Below are positions 7,823 to 17,490 of a stretch of DNA of 64,000 bases, piece by piece. Source of the stretch: Varibaculum cambriense DSM 15806 (lineage in GTDB: Bacteria; Actinomycetota; Actinomycetes; Actinomycetales; Actinomycetaceae); the NCBI RefSeq assembly GCF_000420065.1, contig NZ_ATUF01000002.1, forward strand, positions 124,001-188,000, given 5' to 3'. The first letter of the stretch is position 1. Each line of letters opens with the position of its first letter. The notes beneath the pieces are model-generated. The model made no database searches. It was not told the origin of the DNA and saw only the letters and a list, made by a program, of their open reading frames with translations. Position numbers and translations under genes: made by a program.

Positions 7823-9124
7823 ATGAAAGACCTAGAGCTGTTGGGATTGCACCCAGATGGTAATCAGCTGATTCTCAATGATGAGGACGGCACCCGCTAT
7901 GCTTTGGCCATTACCCAGGAACTACGCGACACGCTACGTCCGGAGCGCCCTAACCTGGAGGCGGTGCCACAAAGTCCGAAGAAAACCGTTCCCCCGCGTA
8001 AAATCCAATCCCTGATTCGCGCCGGCAGTACCACCAACGAAATCGCAGATAAATTTGAACTTCCCCTGGCAAAAGTGCAACGTTACGCTACTCCGATTTT
8101 GGCGGAGCGTCGCCATATTGCGAATCTGGCGCAATCTTGTCAGATAGGAGGAGAATCAGATTCTCCTCGCTTGGGCGAGCTAGTCGTAGATCGTCTCGCG
8201 GCACGGGGGGTTTCTGCAGCTTCTCTGCGTTGGGATGCGGTTCGCGGTGGTAAAGGACCGTGGGAAATCATTTTGACTTTCACTCAAGATGCCCGCGATT
8301 TAACTGCCCGTTGGCATATGGAGCCCGGCTCTTCCACCGTTAGTGCTCTTGACCAGGAAGCTACCTGGTTAACCGAGGCTTCCCAACCGGCTTCTAAAGT
8401 ATCAAGTTTCGAAGAATTTTTCCCCATGTCCTCCCCGGAGGCTACCGCCCCGCAAAAACCTGATACCGGCACGGAAGCACTCTTAGAAGCACTGGCGGCG
8501 GCGCGCGGAAAACGTGATACCTCCCCGCAGCTCGACCTGCCCGAAGAAGTCGACCTAGAGGCGTCCTCCGATTTAGAGGAGGAACCGACCGATACGGAGA
8601 ACAGTACCCCGGCAGAAATAGTTTCCCTTTCCGGCAAGCGCCCAGGATCACCAGCCGCGGAAGAAAACCCGGCTACGCCTCCCTCCGCGCCGCCGCCAAG
8701 CGATTTTAGTCCCCCCGGGAAGTCTGCACTGGGAGAAAAATCGACGATCCCGCAGGCGGAGCCAGCCGCGCAACTACCACCAGATAACCGCGGCTCCAAC
8801 GAGGTATGGGATAGCAGCGAACCTACTTTTGTAGGTAATCTTTCCGAAGCTGAGGCTCTTAATCTGGATTTAACGAGACGCGCTCCCGCAGATTTAGGAA
8901 AGAATGAAGCCGAGGCACCTTCTCGCCCGGCGCCCCCTCCCCCCAGCGCTGATCCCGGACAGGAAGCTCTGGTTCTTCCGGGGATGGAAAATGTGGAGGA
9001 AAACGATAAAACTATCCTTGCCTCCGGGGAAAATACCGCCAAAAGCAGAGGAAAACATCGGCGTTCTCACCGTAAATCTATTCCCAGCTGGGACGATATC
9101 GTCTTTGGCACCAAGCCGCGGTAA
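7823..9124 (+). CDS. sepH: SepH, cell division regulator (DUF3071)
   Basis: This 433-residue cytoplasmic protein belongs to the SepH family, which in Streptomyces and Mycobacterium stimulates FtsZ assembly. The N-terminal DUF3071 domain (residues 1-160) starts MKDLELLGLHPDGNQLIL and contains the helix-turn-helix-like segment IQSLIRAGSTTNEIADKF. A long disordered Pro/Glu/Ser-rich linker follows (about 200-400). The C-terminus carries the conserved basic motif RKSIPSWDDIVFGTKP. A ribosome binding site (GGAGGA) lies six to eight bases before the ATG. It is monocistronic and divergent from the DUF4193 gene. Confidence 0.93.
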   Translation: MKDLELLGLHPDGNQLILNDEDGTRYALAITQELRDTLRPERPNLEAVPQSPKKTVPPRKIQSLIRAGSTTNEIADKFELPLAKVQRYATPILAERRHIANLAQSCQIGGESDSPRLGELVVDRLAARGVSAASLRWDAVRGGKGPWEIILTFTQDARDLTARWHMEPGSSTVSALDQEATWLTEASQPASKVSSFEEFFPMSSPEATAPQKPDTGTEALLEALAAARGKRDTSPQLDLPEEVDLEASSDLEEEPTDTENSTPAEIVSLSGKRPGSPAAEENPATPPSAPPPSDFSPPGKSALGEKSTIPQAEPAAQLPPDNRGSNEVWDSSEPTFVGNLSEAEALNLDLTRRAPADLGKNEAEAPSRPAPPPPSADPGQEALVLPGMENVEENDKTILASGENTAKSRGKHRRSHRKSIPSWDDIVFGTKPR

Positions 9125-9161
9125 AAGCCAGTAAGCCGGTACCGGGATAGCGTCCTGCTGG

Positions 9162-10331
9162 CTATACCAGGATTAGGGGGATTTCCATCTCTGCCGGGGT
9201 TAATGATCCGTGTACTCCCACCATTTGTAGAACTCCCCGACTATGGAAACGAGAATCTACAAATTGATAGTTTTCCTTCGCAAAAATGGTGAAGTCCCCG
9301 ATACGATCAGGTTCACTAATATCACCGTACGCCTGGCGGTAATCAGCTATTATCTGGCCACGCCCGGCAAGTAGTTTTTGCCACTGTGCGAGAACCTGCG
9401 CCTTAGGAGCCTTCCGGGTGCGATTACCGGCGGGATCCTCACCTAAACATTTTTCCTTAAGGTGAATATGGAGGGCGCGCGGCTCCCCGGAGATCGCTGC
9501 CACCTGGGAGGCGAGCGCTGATTCTGCTATATCAACGGTGGAAGCATCATTAACATTCACCATGCCGTGATCTGCGGTTATCGCCATCAGCACGTCATCT
9601 GGTAACTGCGCACGCAATTCGGAAAGAGCCCGGTCAATCGTCTCTAGTTCTTGCAACCACCGGGGATGCGACCATCCCAGATTATGTCCCCAATGATCAA
9701 GTTGTGACCAGTAAAGATATACGTAGTCAGCCCCCTGTTTGCAGGCAGTAGCTGCCTGGGCGCAACGCTCGGAAAGCTTCGTAGAAACTTTTAAGTTCGC
9801 GTCACGCAAAGTGATTTCACTAAGCTTAGATCCCACAAAGTCAGGCGGGACTAACGCTACAGATTCCAGAGAGGCATTACGGGCATAAGTAAAATGGGTC
9901 GGCTGGTCGCACCAGGATTGAGCCGAGCGCCCATAGCCTTCAAAAGTTATAAGGTTGAGGACGCGTCTCGCAACCGGATCCCAACACTGATACCCCAGCA
10001 TCCCGGTTTGGGCAGGTGAAAGACCGGTATGAAGGCTGGTGAGAGCAGCTACCGTAGTAGACGGGACGCAGGTTCGCAGCGCTTGCCCTAGCGTGTCTGA
10101 GGCCTGCGTGAGATACGGGCGCATAAAGGGGAGATGCCCGCGCCGCGACAAGAGTAGCTGCTGCCCCATGCCATCAATGACTACTAGGCATAGCCGGCGC
10201 TTATTTTCCCCGATTAGTGGCCGTAACTCCGCCGAAAACTTGGTTTCTTCCCGCCAGCTAAGCGCCCCGAACAGCGTGGGTAAAATATCCCATATTCGCA
10301 TTCCAGTAGTGGTTTTCTCACGGTGACCCAT
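9162..10331 (-). CDS. Alkaline phosphatase / phosphodiesterase superfamily protein
   Basis: A 389-residue protein of the type I phosphodiesterase / nucleotide pyrophosphatase family. Metal-site motifs are visible: LVVIDGMG near residue 51, a nucleophile threonine in CVPSTTVAALTSLHTG, HWGHNLGW, TADHGMVNV and a late GVHGS histidine. It has no signal peptide, so it probably acts in the cytoplasm on phosphodiester or phosphonate substrates that cannot be named from sequence. It lies convergent to sepH and diverges from parC with a gap of about 70 bp. Homologues occur near topoisomerase IV genes in related actinobacteria. Confidence 0.85.
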   Translation of the reverse strand: MGHREKTTTGMRIWDILPTLFGALSWREETKFSAELRPLIGENKRRLCLVVIDGMGQQLLLSRRGHLPFMRPYLTQASDTLGQALRTCVPSTTVAALTSLHTGLSPAQTGMLGYQCWDPVARRVLNLITFEGYGRSAQSWCDQPTHFTYARNASLESVALVPPDFVGSKLSEITLRDANLKVSTKLSERCAQAATACKQGADYVYLYWSQLDHWGHNLGWSHPRWLQELETIDRALSELRAQLPDDVLMAITADHGMVNVNDASTVDIAESALASQVAAISGEPRALHIHLKEKCLGEDPAGNRTRKAPKAQVLAQWQKLLAGRGQIIADYRQAYGDISEPDRIGDFTIFAKENYQFVDSRFHSRGVLQMVGVHGSLTPAEMEIPLILV

Positions 10332-10398
10332 ACCTCTTATCTTCTCATATCCGCGAGCCGAATCTGACTAGTGCCCCGTTTTTTGTTTTGATATTAGG

Positions 10399-12978
10399 GT
10401 GAGCGAAAAGTCGAATGAACCCCGTCAGCCTGATCTGTTTTCTGCAGCCCTGCCTGCAGCGGATGCCCTCGACCAGCCAGACCTGAAAGAAAAACGGGTA
10501 AGCTCGCCCTCGAAAGCTGTGGCTACCCGCCCGCCACGGAAAAAAGCGACCCCTTCCTCCCCCGAACCGGTAGCGGAAAAAATTACTCATATTGATGTTT
10601 CCGAGGAAATGCGCACTTCCTTCCTGGAATACGCCTATTCGGTGATTTATGCACGCGCCCTGCCCGATGCCCGGGATGGTTTAAAACCGGTACAGCGGCG
10701 CATCGTCTATATGATGAGCGAAATGGGGCTCTGGCCTAATAAGGGGCATGTGAAAAGCTCTCGCGTGGTGGGCGAAGTTATGGGTAAGCTCCACCCTCAC
10801 GGGGACAGCGCTATTTATGACGCGATTGTGCGCCTGGCGCAAGACTTTAACCTGCGGATGCCGCTGGTAGATGGACATGGAAACTTCGGTTCTCTAGATG
10901 ATGGTCCGGCCGCGGCGCGCTATACGGAAGTGCGGATGGCTCCAACCGCCCAAGATATGGTGTCCAATCTCGATGAGGACGTCGTAGATTTTGTACCCAA
11001 CTACGATAATCAGTTCCTGCAGCCAGCAGTGCTGCCAGCGGCGTTTCCAAATCTATTGGTTAACGGCGCGAACGGAATTGCCGTGGGAATGGCCACCTAT
11101 ATAGCTCCCCACAACCTGGGAGAAACCGTGGCCGGCGCGATTCATCTGCTAGAAAACCCGGAGGCCACCACCGAAGATTTAATGCGTTTTATTCCCGGCC
11201 CGGATCTGCCAGGCGGGGGCATTATTGTGGGACTGGATGGTATCCGCCAAGCCTACGAAACCGGGAGGGGAATCTTCCGCACCCGTGCTAAGACCTCGAT
11301 TGAGCGAGTTAGCGCCCGGAAGATGGGGATTGTGGTCACCGAGCTGCCCTATATGGTGGGCCCGGAAAAAGTGATTGAAAAAATCAAGGACGGGGTACAA
11401 AAAGGCCGGTTAAAGGGGATTTCCGCGGTCACTAACTTAACTGACCGCGAACATGATCTCCGCCTAGTTATCGAAGTAAAATCCGGTTTTAACCCAGAGG
11501 CAGTGCGCGCTTCCCTGTTTAAACACACTCCCATGGAAGATTCTTTCGGGATTAACGCGGTAGCGCTGGTAGATGGGCAGCCGCGCACCTTAGGTCTAAA
11601 AGAAATGCTGCAGGTGTTCTTAGATCACCGGATGGAAATCGTGATGCGCCGCAGCCAGTATCGCCTGCGTAAACGGCAAGAAAGGCTGCATTTGGTACGC
11701 GGCCTGCTGATCGCAGTCCTCGATATCGATGATGTTATACAGATTATTCGTGCCTCCGAGGACTCCGCCCAGGCAAAATCTCGCCTAATAGAGGCTTTTG
11801 ACTTAGATGAAGTACAAGCTGAACACATCCTGTCCCTGCAACTACGCCGGTTAACAAAGTTTTCTCGTCTGGAGTTAGAGGCCGAGCGCGACCGTTTGAC
11901 CGCAGAAATCGCCGAATTGGAAGCCCTGATTGCCTCGCGAGAAAAACGCCAAGAGCTGGTGGCGAGCGAGCTGCGGGAAGTAGCTCAAAAACGCTCCGAT
12001 CCTCGGCGGACGGTACTGCTGGAAGAAGAGGGCGCTGCCCAGTTAACGGCCGATCAAGATACCCCCTTGGAGATCCCGGATGAGCCGGCAACCGTAGTCT
12101 TAGGGGCAAGCGGCCTAGTGGCACGTTTCCCCGGGCATGAAGCTTTATCTACTGACCAGGGGCGCGAGCCTTGGGATACCATTATTTCTACTGCCCTTAC
12201 CACCGCCCGCAGCCAGGTGGGAGCGGTTACTTCCCAGGGGACTTTATATAAACTAGCTGCCCTGGAAGTACCAGCTTTGGTGCGTTCGGCAGCGGCGCCC
12301 TCTCTGCGCGGTACCCCTCCGATTTCGCGGCTACTGAATTTAGAGGACGGCGAGGAAGTAGTGGGGCTAGTTCCCCTAGATGAGGACGGTCCTACCTGGT
12401 GGGCAGCCACGGCTGGCGGGGTGATTAAACGGATCCGTCCCCAGGTGTTGGCTACCCAGGACTCTTATTCCATAATCACGCTGGACTCCGGTGATCAGGT
12501 GGTGGCCGCGGGCAGTGGCAGCGATGAGGGTGCCTTTGTACTGATTTCTGCGGCGGCGCAACTGCTGCGTACCCCGGCAGATAAAGTACGTCCTCAAGGA
12601 CGCACTGGCCAAGGTATTTCCGGGATGAAACTTTCTGAGGGCGACCAAGTAATCGCCGCCGCTTTGGTTAGCGTCGACGCCTTAGAATCTTCCCTGGTGG
12701 TAACGGTAGCGGGGATTGCAACTTCCGAACCAGGCAGCGGACAAACCAGCGCCAAAGTCACTCCCCTGTTGCAGTATCCCCAGAAAGGACGCGCCGGACA
12801 GGGAGTGCGTTGTCAACGTTTCCTAAAGGGTGAAAGCCGCTTGGCATTGGCCGCGATTACTGCCACTCCCCCGCGCGCCCTCAGCAAAGACGGCTCCCCT
12901 CTTTCTTTACCGGAGCAAACTGATAAACGGGATGCATCCGGGAGCGGATTAAAGCGGCAAATCTACTTCTTAGGGTAA
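10399..12978 (+). CDS. parC: DNA topoisomerase IV subunit A (ParC; gyrA-type)
   Basis: This is the 859-residue breakage-rejoining subunit of a type IIA topoisomerase. After a disordered N-terminus of about 60 residues comes the winged-helix domain with [14 protein letters not shown] and the active-site tyrosine in AAARYTEVR (Tyr175). A coiled-coil tower follows, then a beta-pinwheel C-terminal domain. The GyrA box QRRGGKG is absent; degenerate GRTGQG and GRAGQG blades stand in its place, which supports a ParC rather than GyrA role. The partner subunit lies 2.2 kb downstream on the other strand, matching the Streptomyces gyrA2/gyrB2 (topoisomerase IV) locus. Start is GTG at 10399. It decatenates daughter chromosomes. 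Confidence 0.93.
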   Translation: MSEKSNEPRQPDLFSAALPAADALDQPDLKEKRVSSPSKAVATRPPRKKATPSSPEPVAEKITHIDVSEEMRTSFLEYAYSVIYARALPDARDGLKPVQRRIVYMMSEMGLWPNKGHVKSSRVVGEVMGKLHPHGDSAIYDAIVRLAQDFNLRMPLVDGHGNFGSLDDGPAAARYTEVRMAPTAQDMVSNLDEDVVDFVPNYDNQFLQPAVLPAAFPNLLVNGANGIAVGMATYIAPHNLGETVAGAIHLLENPEATTEDLMRFIPGPDLPGGGIIVGLDGIRQAYETGRGIFRTRAKTSIERVSARKMGIVVTELPYMVGPEKVIEKIKDGVQKGRLKGISAVTNLTDREHDLRLVIEVKSGFNPEAVRASLFKHTPMEDSFGINAVALVDGQPRTLGLKEMLQVFLDHRMEIVMRRSQYRLRKRQERLHLVRGLLIAVLDIDDVIQIIRASEDSAQAKSRLIEAFDLDEVQAEHILSLQLRRLTKFSRLELEAERDRLTAEIAELEALIASREKRQELVASELREVAQKRSDPRRTVLLEEEGAAQLTADQDTPLEIPDEPATVVLGASGLVARFPGHEALSTDQGREPWDTIISTALTTARSQVGAVTSQGTLYKLAALEVPALVRSAAAPSLRGTPPISRLLNLEDGEEVVGLVPLDEDGPTWWAATAGGVIKRIRPQVLATQDSYSIITLDSGDQVVAAGSGSDEGAFVLISAAAQLLRTPADKVRPQGRTGQGISGMKLSEGDQVIAAALVSVDALESSLVVTVAGIATSEPGSGQTSAKVTPLLQYPQKGRAGQGVRCQRFLKGESRLALAAITATPPRALSKDGSPLSLPEQTDKRDASGSGLKRQIYFLG

Positions 12979-13018
12979 TACTGAGGTGCCTTTTCGAGCA
13001 CCGGGTGATACTTAAAAA

Positions 13019-14023
13019 CTAGCTACTGGAGTTAGCGTCCTCTTTCGAGGCCGGAGTTTCGATCGCGTATTGGGTGGAGGTACCGATAACTTTAAACCCT
13101 GCCTCTAAAAACAGATGCCGGGTGGCGGGGTCAGCAGTCTCGGGCAGTAACGCTCCCACGGTGGCAAATCCTTGTTTTTTAAAGGCCGTCAGCACCACCG
13201 CGATTAACGATTTTAGAATCGCTTCGTTTTCCCACCCCGGAAGGAGCCCTAATAAATCGATATAGCCTTGTCGATTCCCTACCGCGGTCCAATCTTGCCG
13301 ATAGATCGAAGACAGTACGAAGCCAGCAATCTCGGAACGATCAGTGGTTTTATCTAGCGCCACGAAAGAACATTCCGGGGTGAATGCTCCGCGGCGGGTA
13401 GTCCAATCCTCGGAAGTGTATCCCGCCCCGGCTTTCCGCTTTTCCAAGATCCGGTTGACAGCTTGCCGTAACAGGTCATCAAGTTCTTTATCCCAGGTGA
13501 CAATCTGGAACGGATAGGAAAGCGCAGGCACTTCGATTGAGTGGGACAGATCCCGAGAGACATCCACGAAGGAATCGGTTTGCGTATAACCGGCATCTAC
13601 CAGTAATTGTGAAAGTTCTGGGGCAATATCTTCCACATAAAATAGCGCCCGCCCGGGACGGGAATGGTCTAACAAGGCTCGCGCCTGATCTCTTTGCCAG
13701 GATATGGAGGCGCGTCCCAGTCCTTGGCCGCGGTAGCGCGGATCTACCCCGCCCTCACAAACCACTTCGTTTAACAGTAACCGCGGACGCACCTGCGCAT
13801 AGGCAACCAGGTTGTTTTCTGAGCCAAAGGCACCGATCGTGCGCCAACTGGAGGGCGCGGCAAAAAACTCTTCTACTTCAGAAATTGCGGTTCGAAAGGG
13901 CGGATTGTCGAACTCTTCGATCCGGTGGATCAGGCTCCCCATTTCCGCCACGTTATCGGGACCGAGCTTGCGCCAGGAAAAGTTTCCGCTGCCTGCCGGC
14001 AATGACCATGCGAGTACTTCCAT
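13019..14023 (-). CDS. Double-domain GNAT acetyltransferase-like protein
   Basis: A 334-residue protein with two GNAT folds. The N-terminal one has GGVDPRYRGQGLGRASISWQ, which matches the acetyl-CoA pyrophosphate loop (R/QxxGxG/A). The C-terminal one is degenerate, with YIDLLGLLPGWENEAILKSL. Its start overlaps the stop of the upstream paralogous GNAT gene (TAATG), so the two form an operon. The substrate cannot be told. Tandem GNAT genes between parC and parE also occur in relatives; a functional connection to DNA topology is not evident. Confidence 0.8.
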   Translation of the reverse strand: MEVLAWSLPAGSGNFSWRKLGPDNVAEMGSLIHRIEEFDNPPFRTAISEVEEFFAAPSSWRTIGAFGSENNLVAYAQVRPRLLLNEVVCEGGVDPRYRGQGLGRASISWQRDQARALLDHSRPGRALFYVEDIAPELSQLLVDAGYTQTDSFVDVSRDLSHSIEVPALSYPFQIVTWDKELDDLLRQAVNRILEKRKAGAGYTSEDWTTRRGAFTPECSFVALDKTTDRSEIAGFVLSSIYRQDWTAVGNRQGYIDLLGLLPGWENEAILKSLIAVVLTAFKKQGFATVGALLPETADPATRHLFLEAGFKVIGTSTQYAIETPASKEDANSSS

Positions 14024-15111
14024 TACAGCTCCACCGTATAGATCATGCGTGCCCCGGCCAGCTGAAAATCACAGGCGGTACATACCCGGGACAGATCACC
14101 TAGTTTTGGATAGTTATCCTCGGCGAAGACTTGTTTATAGCCGGAATCCGCGCACGCTATAAGTACTTGGGAAAGCACGTGTTTCAGCACCGCATAATCG
14201 GAGCCGTGACTATCGGCATTTCGCCGGTCATCGCCAAAAATATCGACGGCTACTGCCGGAATTATTTGGTTCGATGCCCCCTCGGATTCAAGGCAGCTGC
14301 TTTGGCAAAGATTGCGGTAAACCACCAGGCAATACGCCAGCACCCGCCCGGAGCTCATAGAGATAGCTACGAAAGAAAGATCGGGCGCCAGGTTCGCTAC
14401 TACCCGCCCCCACCAGCGGGAAGCATCTCCTTTGGCAGCATATAGCCGGGCAGAATTTGCAACATGTAGGGCTTTTATTTCTTCCCATTGATCCGGCGAG
14501 AGGCGCCGGGCAGATACTATCCGCACGTCTTTAATAGGGAACTTTCCGGGCAGCTCAGCCAGGGTGGCAGGAGCGAGATGGTGAGAAAAAACTTTAATCG
14601 TGCGTTGCGCCGAGAACCCGGCAGCTGCATAGAGCATGCGGCGATCTCCGGCGCGTTCATCGACCACGTTTCGGATTTGGGCGGGGCGTTCATAGTCTTC
14701 GCCATAGTAATCCAGCATCAGTTCCCGAGCCCGCACATCTTGCCAGGCCAGTAAAGCTCTGCCGATTCCACGTCCTCGCCAATGCTCAGCAGTGACCGCG
14801 AACAGGTCGGCACGGGCATAGGTTTTTTCATCTGGCTGCAGGGTGACTGACCCGAAAGCCGCCAGGTTGCCGCGGGAATCTAGACCGATCAGACAGTCTT
14901 GCAATTCCGGGTGGCTAAGCGCCTGGGTTAAGCGGGTAATCTCGCCCTCGGAAGTAGGGCGCGCGGGATGGGAGTGCTGTTCGGTTAGGTGGATCAGTTC
15001 CCGGATTTTCCAAGAGTCAGTTTCGCGCGAGGGTCGCCAATATAATCCCAGGTGTGCCGGGGGTACCGGGGCAGCTGGCAGGCTCCCTAGCCTTTCGCGC
15101 AAAGTTGACAT
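14023..15111 (-). CDS. Double-domain GNAT acetyltransferase-like protein
   Basis: A 362-residue protein related to the next gene, with an N-terminal GNAT domain (residues about 20-190) carrying LFAVTAEHWRGRGIGRALLAW, the acetyl-CoA binding loop. The second, weaker domain covers about 200-355. The residues RARELMLDYYGED suggest the mycothiol-synthase-like class of tandem GNATs, but no substrate is assignable. It is translationally coupled to the downstream GNAT gene by the TAATG overlap, and follows parE in the same direction with about 40 bp upstream of its start. Confidence 0.8.
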   Translation of the reverse strand: MSTLRERLGSLPAAPVPPAHLGLYWRPSRETDSWKIRELIHLTEQHSHPARPTSEGEITRLTQALSHPELQDCLIGLDSRGNLAAFGSVTLQPDEKTYARADLFAVTAEHWRGRGIGRALLAWQDVRARELMLDYYGEDYERPAQIRNVVDERAGDRRMLYAAAGFSAQRTIKVFSHHLAPATLAELPGKFPIKDVRIVSARRLSPDQWEEIKALHVANSARLYAAKGDASRWWGRVVANLAPDLSFVAISMSSGRVLAYCLVVYRNLCQSSCLESEGASNQIIPAVAVDIFGDDRRNADSHGSDYAVLKHVLSQVLIACADSGYKQVFAEDNYPKLGDLSRVCTACDFQLAGARMIYTVEL

Positions 15112-15151
15112 GTTTTTATCTTAACGGGGGTCCAGCGACAAACCGAAACTG

Positions 15152-17278
15152 TTACGCATCAATCTGTTCTGCCGCTAACTCATCAGCACCGGCCACGATA
15201 AACTCCCGCCGCGGCGCTACTGTGGATCCCATAAGTAGCTCGAAAATATTTTCGGCTTGTTGCAGTGCGGCTTCATCGGCAAAAGTGATTTGCCGCAGGG
15301 TGCGTTTGCCGCGCTGCATGGTGGTTTCTGCCAGTTGGGAGGCATCCATCTCGCCCAGACCTTTATAGCGTTGGATAGGCTCTTTATATTTGCGTCCACT
15401 CTTGGCGAGGGCGCGCAGACGCTGATGTAGTTCGTCCTCGGAATAGGTATAAATAATTTCTTTCTTTTTCCGCCCTTGAGCGGGGATTTCGATCCGATGT
15501 AGCGGGGGCACTGCCGCATAGACTCGCCCGGCAGCAATCAGGGGACGCATATAGCGGAAGAATAGGGTGAGCAGCAGGGTGCGAATATGCGCGCCATCCA
15601 CATCGGCGTCGGTCATCATAATCACTTTGCCATATCTGGCCGAGTCCAGATCGAAGCTGCGCCCGGAACCGGCCCCGATTACTTGAATAATCGCTGCGCA
15701 TTCGGCGTTAGACAGCATATCGGAGGTAGAAGCTTTTTGGGTGTTGAGGATTTTTCCGCGAATCGGCAGTAGCGCCTGAAAATCCGCGGAGCGTGCCTGC
15801 TTGGCGGTACCTAGTGCCGAGTCGCCCTCCACGATAAATAGTTCGCAGTCCTCAACTTTATTGGAGCGGCAATCCGCGAGTTTGGCCGGTAGCGAGGAGG
15901 TTTCCAACGCATTTTTACGCCGGGAAATCTCTTTTTGATGCCGCGCGCTCACTCGCGCCCGCATCTCCCCCACTACCTTTTCCATCAGGGCAAATACTTG
16001 CTGTTTGTCATCGCGTTTAGTGGAAGAGAACTTCTTCTCCAGCCAGGAGCTAACTGCGCTGGACACCGCCTGACGCACCTGGGGAGTGCCTAATACTTCC
16101 TTGGTTTGCCCCTCGAACTGGGGTTCGGGCAACCGCACGGTCACCACCGCGGTCAGCCCCGCCATCACGTCCTCTTTTTCAATTCGGATCTTGGCTTCTT
16201 TTTGGGTCAGTTTCAGGCGCTTCGATTTCTTATTTTTATCGATCTGGCTGCGCAGCACCCGTACCAGGGCGTTTTCGAACCCCATAATGTGAGTGCCGCC
16301 CATGGGAGTGGCCACGATATTTACGAAGGAGCGCTCTACAGTGTCATAGCCATTACCCCAACGCAGGGCAATATCAATATCGCAGGTGCGTTCGACTTCG
16401 ACCGGGCGCAAATGCCCAGTCTTCTGGTCTAGCTGTTGCACAGTTTCACTGTAGGTGCGCTGGTCGCGGATACACCAGGTATCTACGATTGCCTGATCGG
16501 GGGCGAGGAAGTCCACGAAGTCTTCGGTTCCGCCCTCGGCTTTAAAAGATTCTTCTAGGGGTTCTTCCGGGCGTTCATCGCGGCAAATAATAGTTAGTCC
16601 CGGAACTAGGAAAGCGGTTTGACGCGCGCGTTCTAGCAGGTGTTCCCAAGAAAATCCAGTGGACGCAGTTTTGGGAAAAATCTGGAAATCTGCCCAAAAA
16701 CGCACCCGGGTCCCGGTCTTTTTCTTAGCAGCTTTCCCCACTACCTTCAGTTTGGATTCCTTAGTGAAGGGCTTAAACGGCGAGGTAGGGGTGCGGGATT
16801 CGGTGTCGTCGAACTCTCCGGGTTCCCCCCGCAGGAAAGACATTTGATAGGTTTTCCCGCCCCGATCTACCTGCACATCTAGGCGAGCCGAGAGGGCGTT
16901 AACTACCGAGGCGCCCACCCCGTGCAAGCCGCCAGCGGCGCCATAAGAGCCGGTACCGAACTTTCCACCCGCGTGTAGCTTGGTGTAGACAACCTCCACC
17001 CCAGATAGTCCCACCCCGGGGACTTCATCGACGGGGATACCGCGGCCATTATCTGCTACTGAAACCGAATGATCATCGCCGATAATGACCTCGATCTGGT
17101 CACAGTAGCCTTCGAGGGCTTCATCGACTGAGTTGTCGATAATCTCCCACAGGCAGTGCATCAGCCCGCGATGATCGGTGGATCCGATATACATACCGGG
17201 ACGCTTGCGAACTGCGTCCAGTCCTTCTAATACCGACAGATGCCGGGCGGTGTAATCCGATTTCGTCTTGAGTGTCAC
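15152..17278 (-). CDS. parE: DNA topoisomerase IV subunit B (ParE; gyrB-type)
   Basis: A 708-residue ATPase subunit. The GHKL domain contains IIDNSVDEALEG (Mg-binding Asn), VADNGRGIPVD and GGLHGVGASVVNAL. The transducer domain follows, and then the TOPRIM domain with EGDSALGTAKQARS and TDADVDGAHIRTLLL. The C-terminal IQRYKGLGEMDASQL is typical of GyrB/ParE. It pairs with the gyrA-type gene at 10399-12978; absence of a GyrA box in that partner supports topoisomerase IV rather than gyrase. Start is the ATG/GTG-type codon at 17278, preceding MTLKTKSDYTARHLSVLEGL. The upstream 210 bp contain no other gene. Confidence 0.92.
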   Translation of the reverse strand: MTLKTKSDYTARHLSVLEGLDAVRKRPGMYIGSTDHRGLMHCLWEIIDNSVDEALEGYCDQIEVIIGDDHSVSVADNGRGIPVDEVPGVGLSGVEVVYTKLHAGGKFGTGSYGAAGGLHGVGASVVNALSARLDVQVDRGGKTYQMSFLRGEPGEFDDTESRTPTSPFKPFTKESKLKVVGKAAKKKTGTRVRFWADFQIFPKTASTGFSWEHLLERARQTAFLVPGLTIICRDERPEEPLEESFKAEGGTEDFVDFLAPDQAIVDTWCIRDQRTYSETVQQLDQKTGHLRPVEVERTCDIDIALRWGNGYDTVERSFVNIVATPMGGTHIMGFENALVRVLRSQIDKNKKSKRLKLTQKEAKIRIEKEDVMAGLTAVVTVRLPEPQFEGQTKEVLGTPQVRQAVSSAVSSWLEKKFSSTKRDDKQQVFALMEKVVGEMRARVSARHQKEISRRKNALETSSLPAKLADCRSNKVEDCELFIVEGDSALGTAKQARSADFQALLPIRGKILNTQKASTSDMLSNAECAAIIQVIGAGSGRSFDLDSARYGKVIMMTDADVDGAHIRTLLLTLFFRYMRPLIAAGRVYAAVPPLHRIEIPAQGRKKKEIIYTYSEDELHQRLRALAKSGRKYKEPIQRYKGLGEMDASQLAETTMQRGKRTLRQITFADEAALQQAENIFELLMGSTVAPRREFIVAGADELAAEQIDA

Positions 17279-17490
17279 CCTCCTAGTTTAAGGGGTGCCA
17301 CTTTTAGGGTCGCTAGCGGCTTTCCGACCGCGAGTGATTGTGAGGCACTTCCCGCAGAGTTTTTGAGGAGGAGTTTCCATATTTTTAGGGGGTTGGTTTT
17401 ACCTCCGACGGAATGAAGATATGAGTTAATAAAAGCAGAGAAAAATGCCTCAGTAACTGACTTTAGCTAGTCAGGGAAGAAGGAATCGCC

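Noticed and set aside
8284-9042. Long minus-strand frame inside sepH
   Set aside because: Antisense shadow of the Pro/Glu/Ser-rich linker of SepH.
10380-10420. Resemblance of the parC start (ATTAGGGTGAGCGAAAAGT) to the linker of the tRNA-Val repeats
   Set aside because: The similarity covers about 15 bases with gaps and is probably chance; it is also coding at the GTG start.
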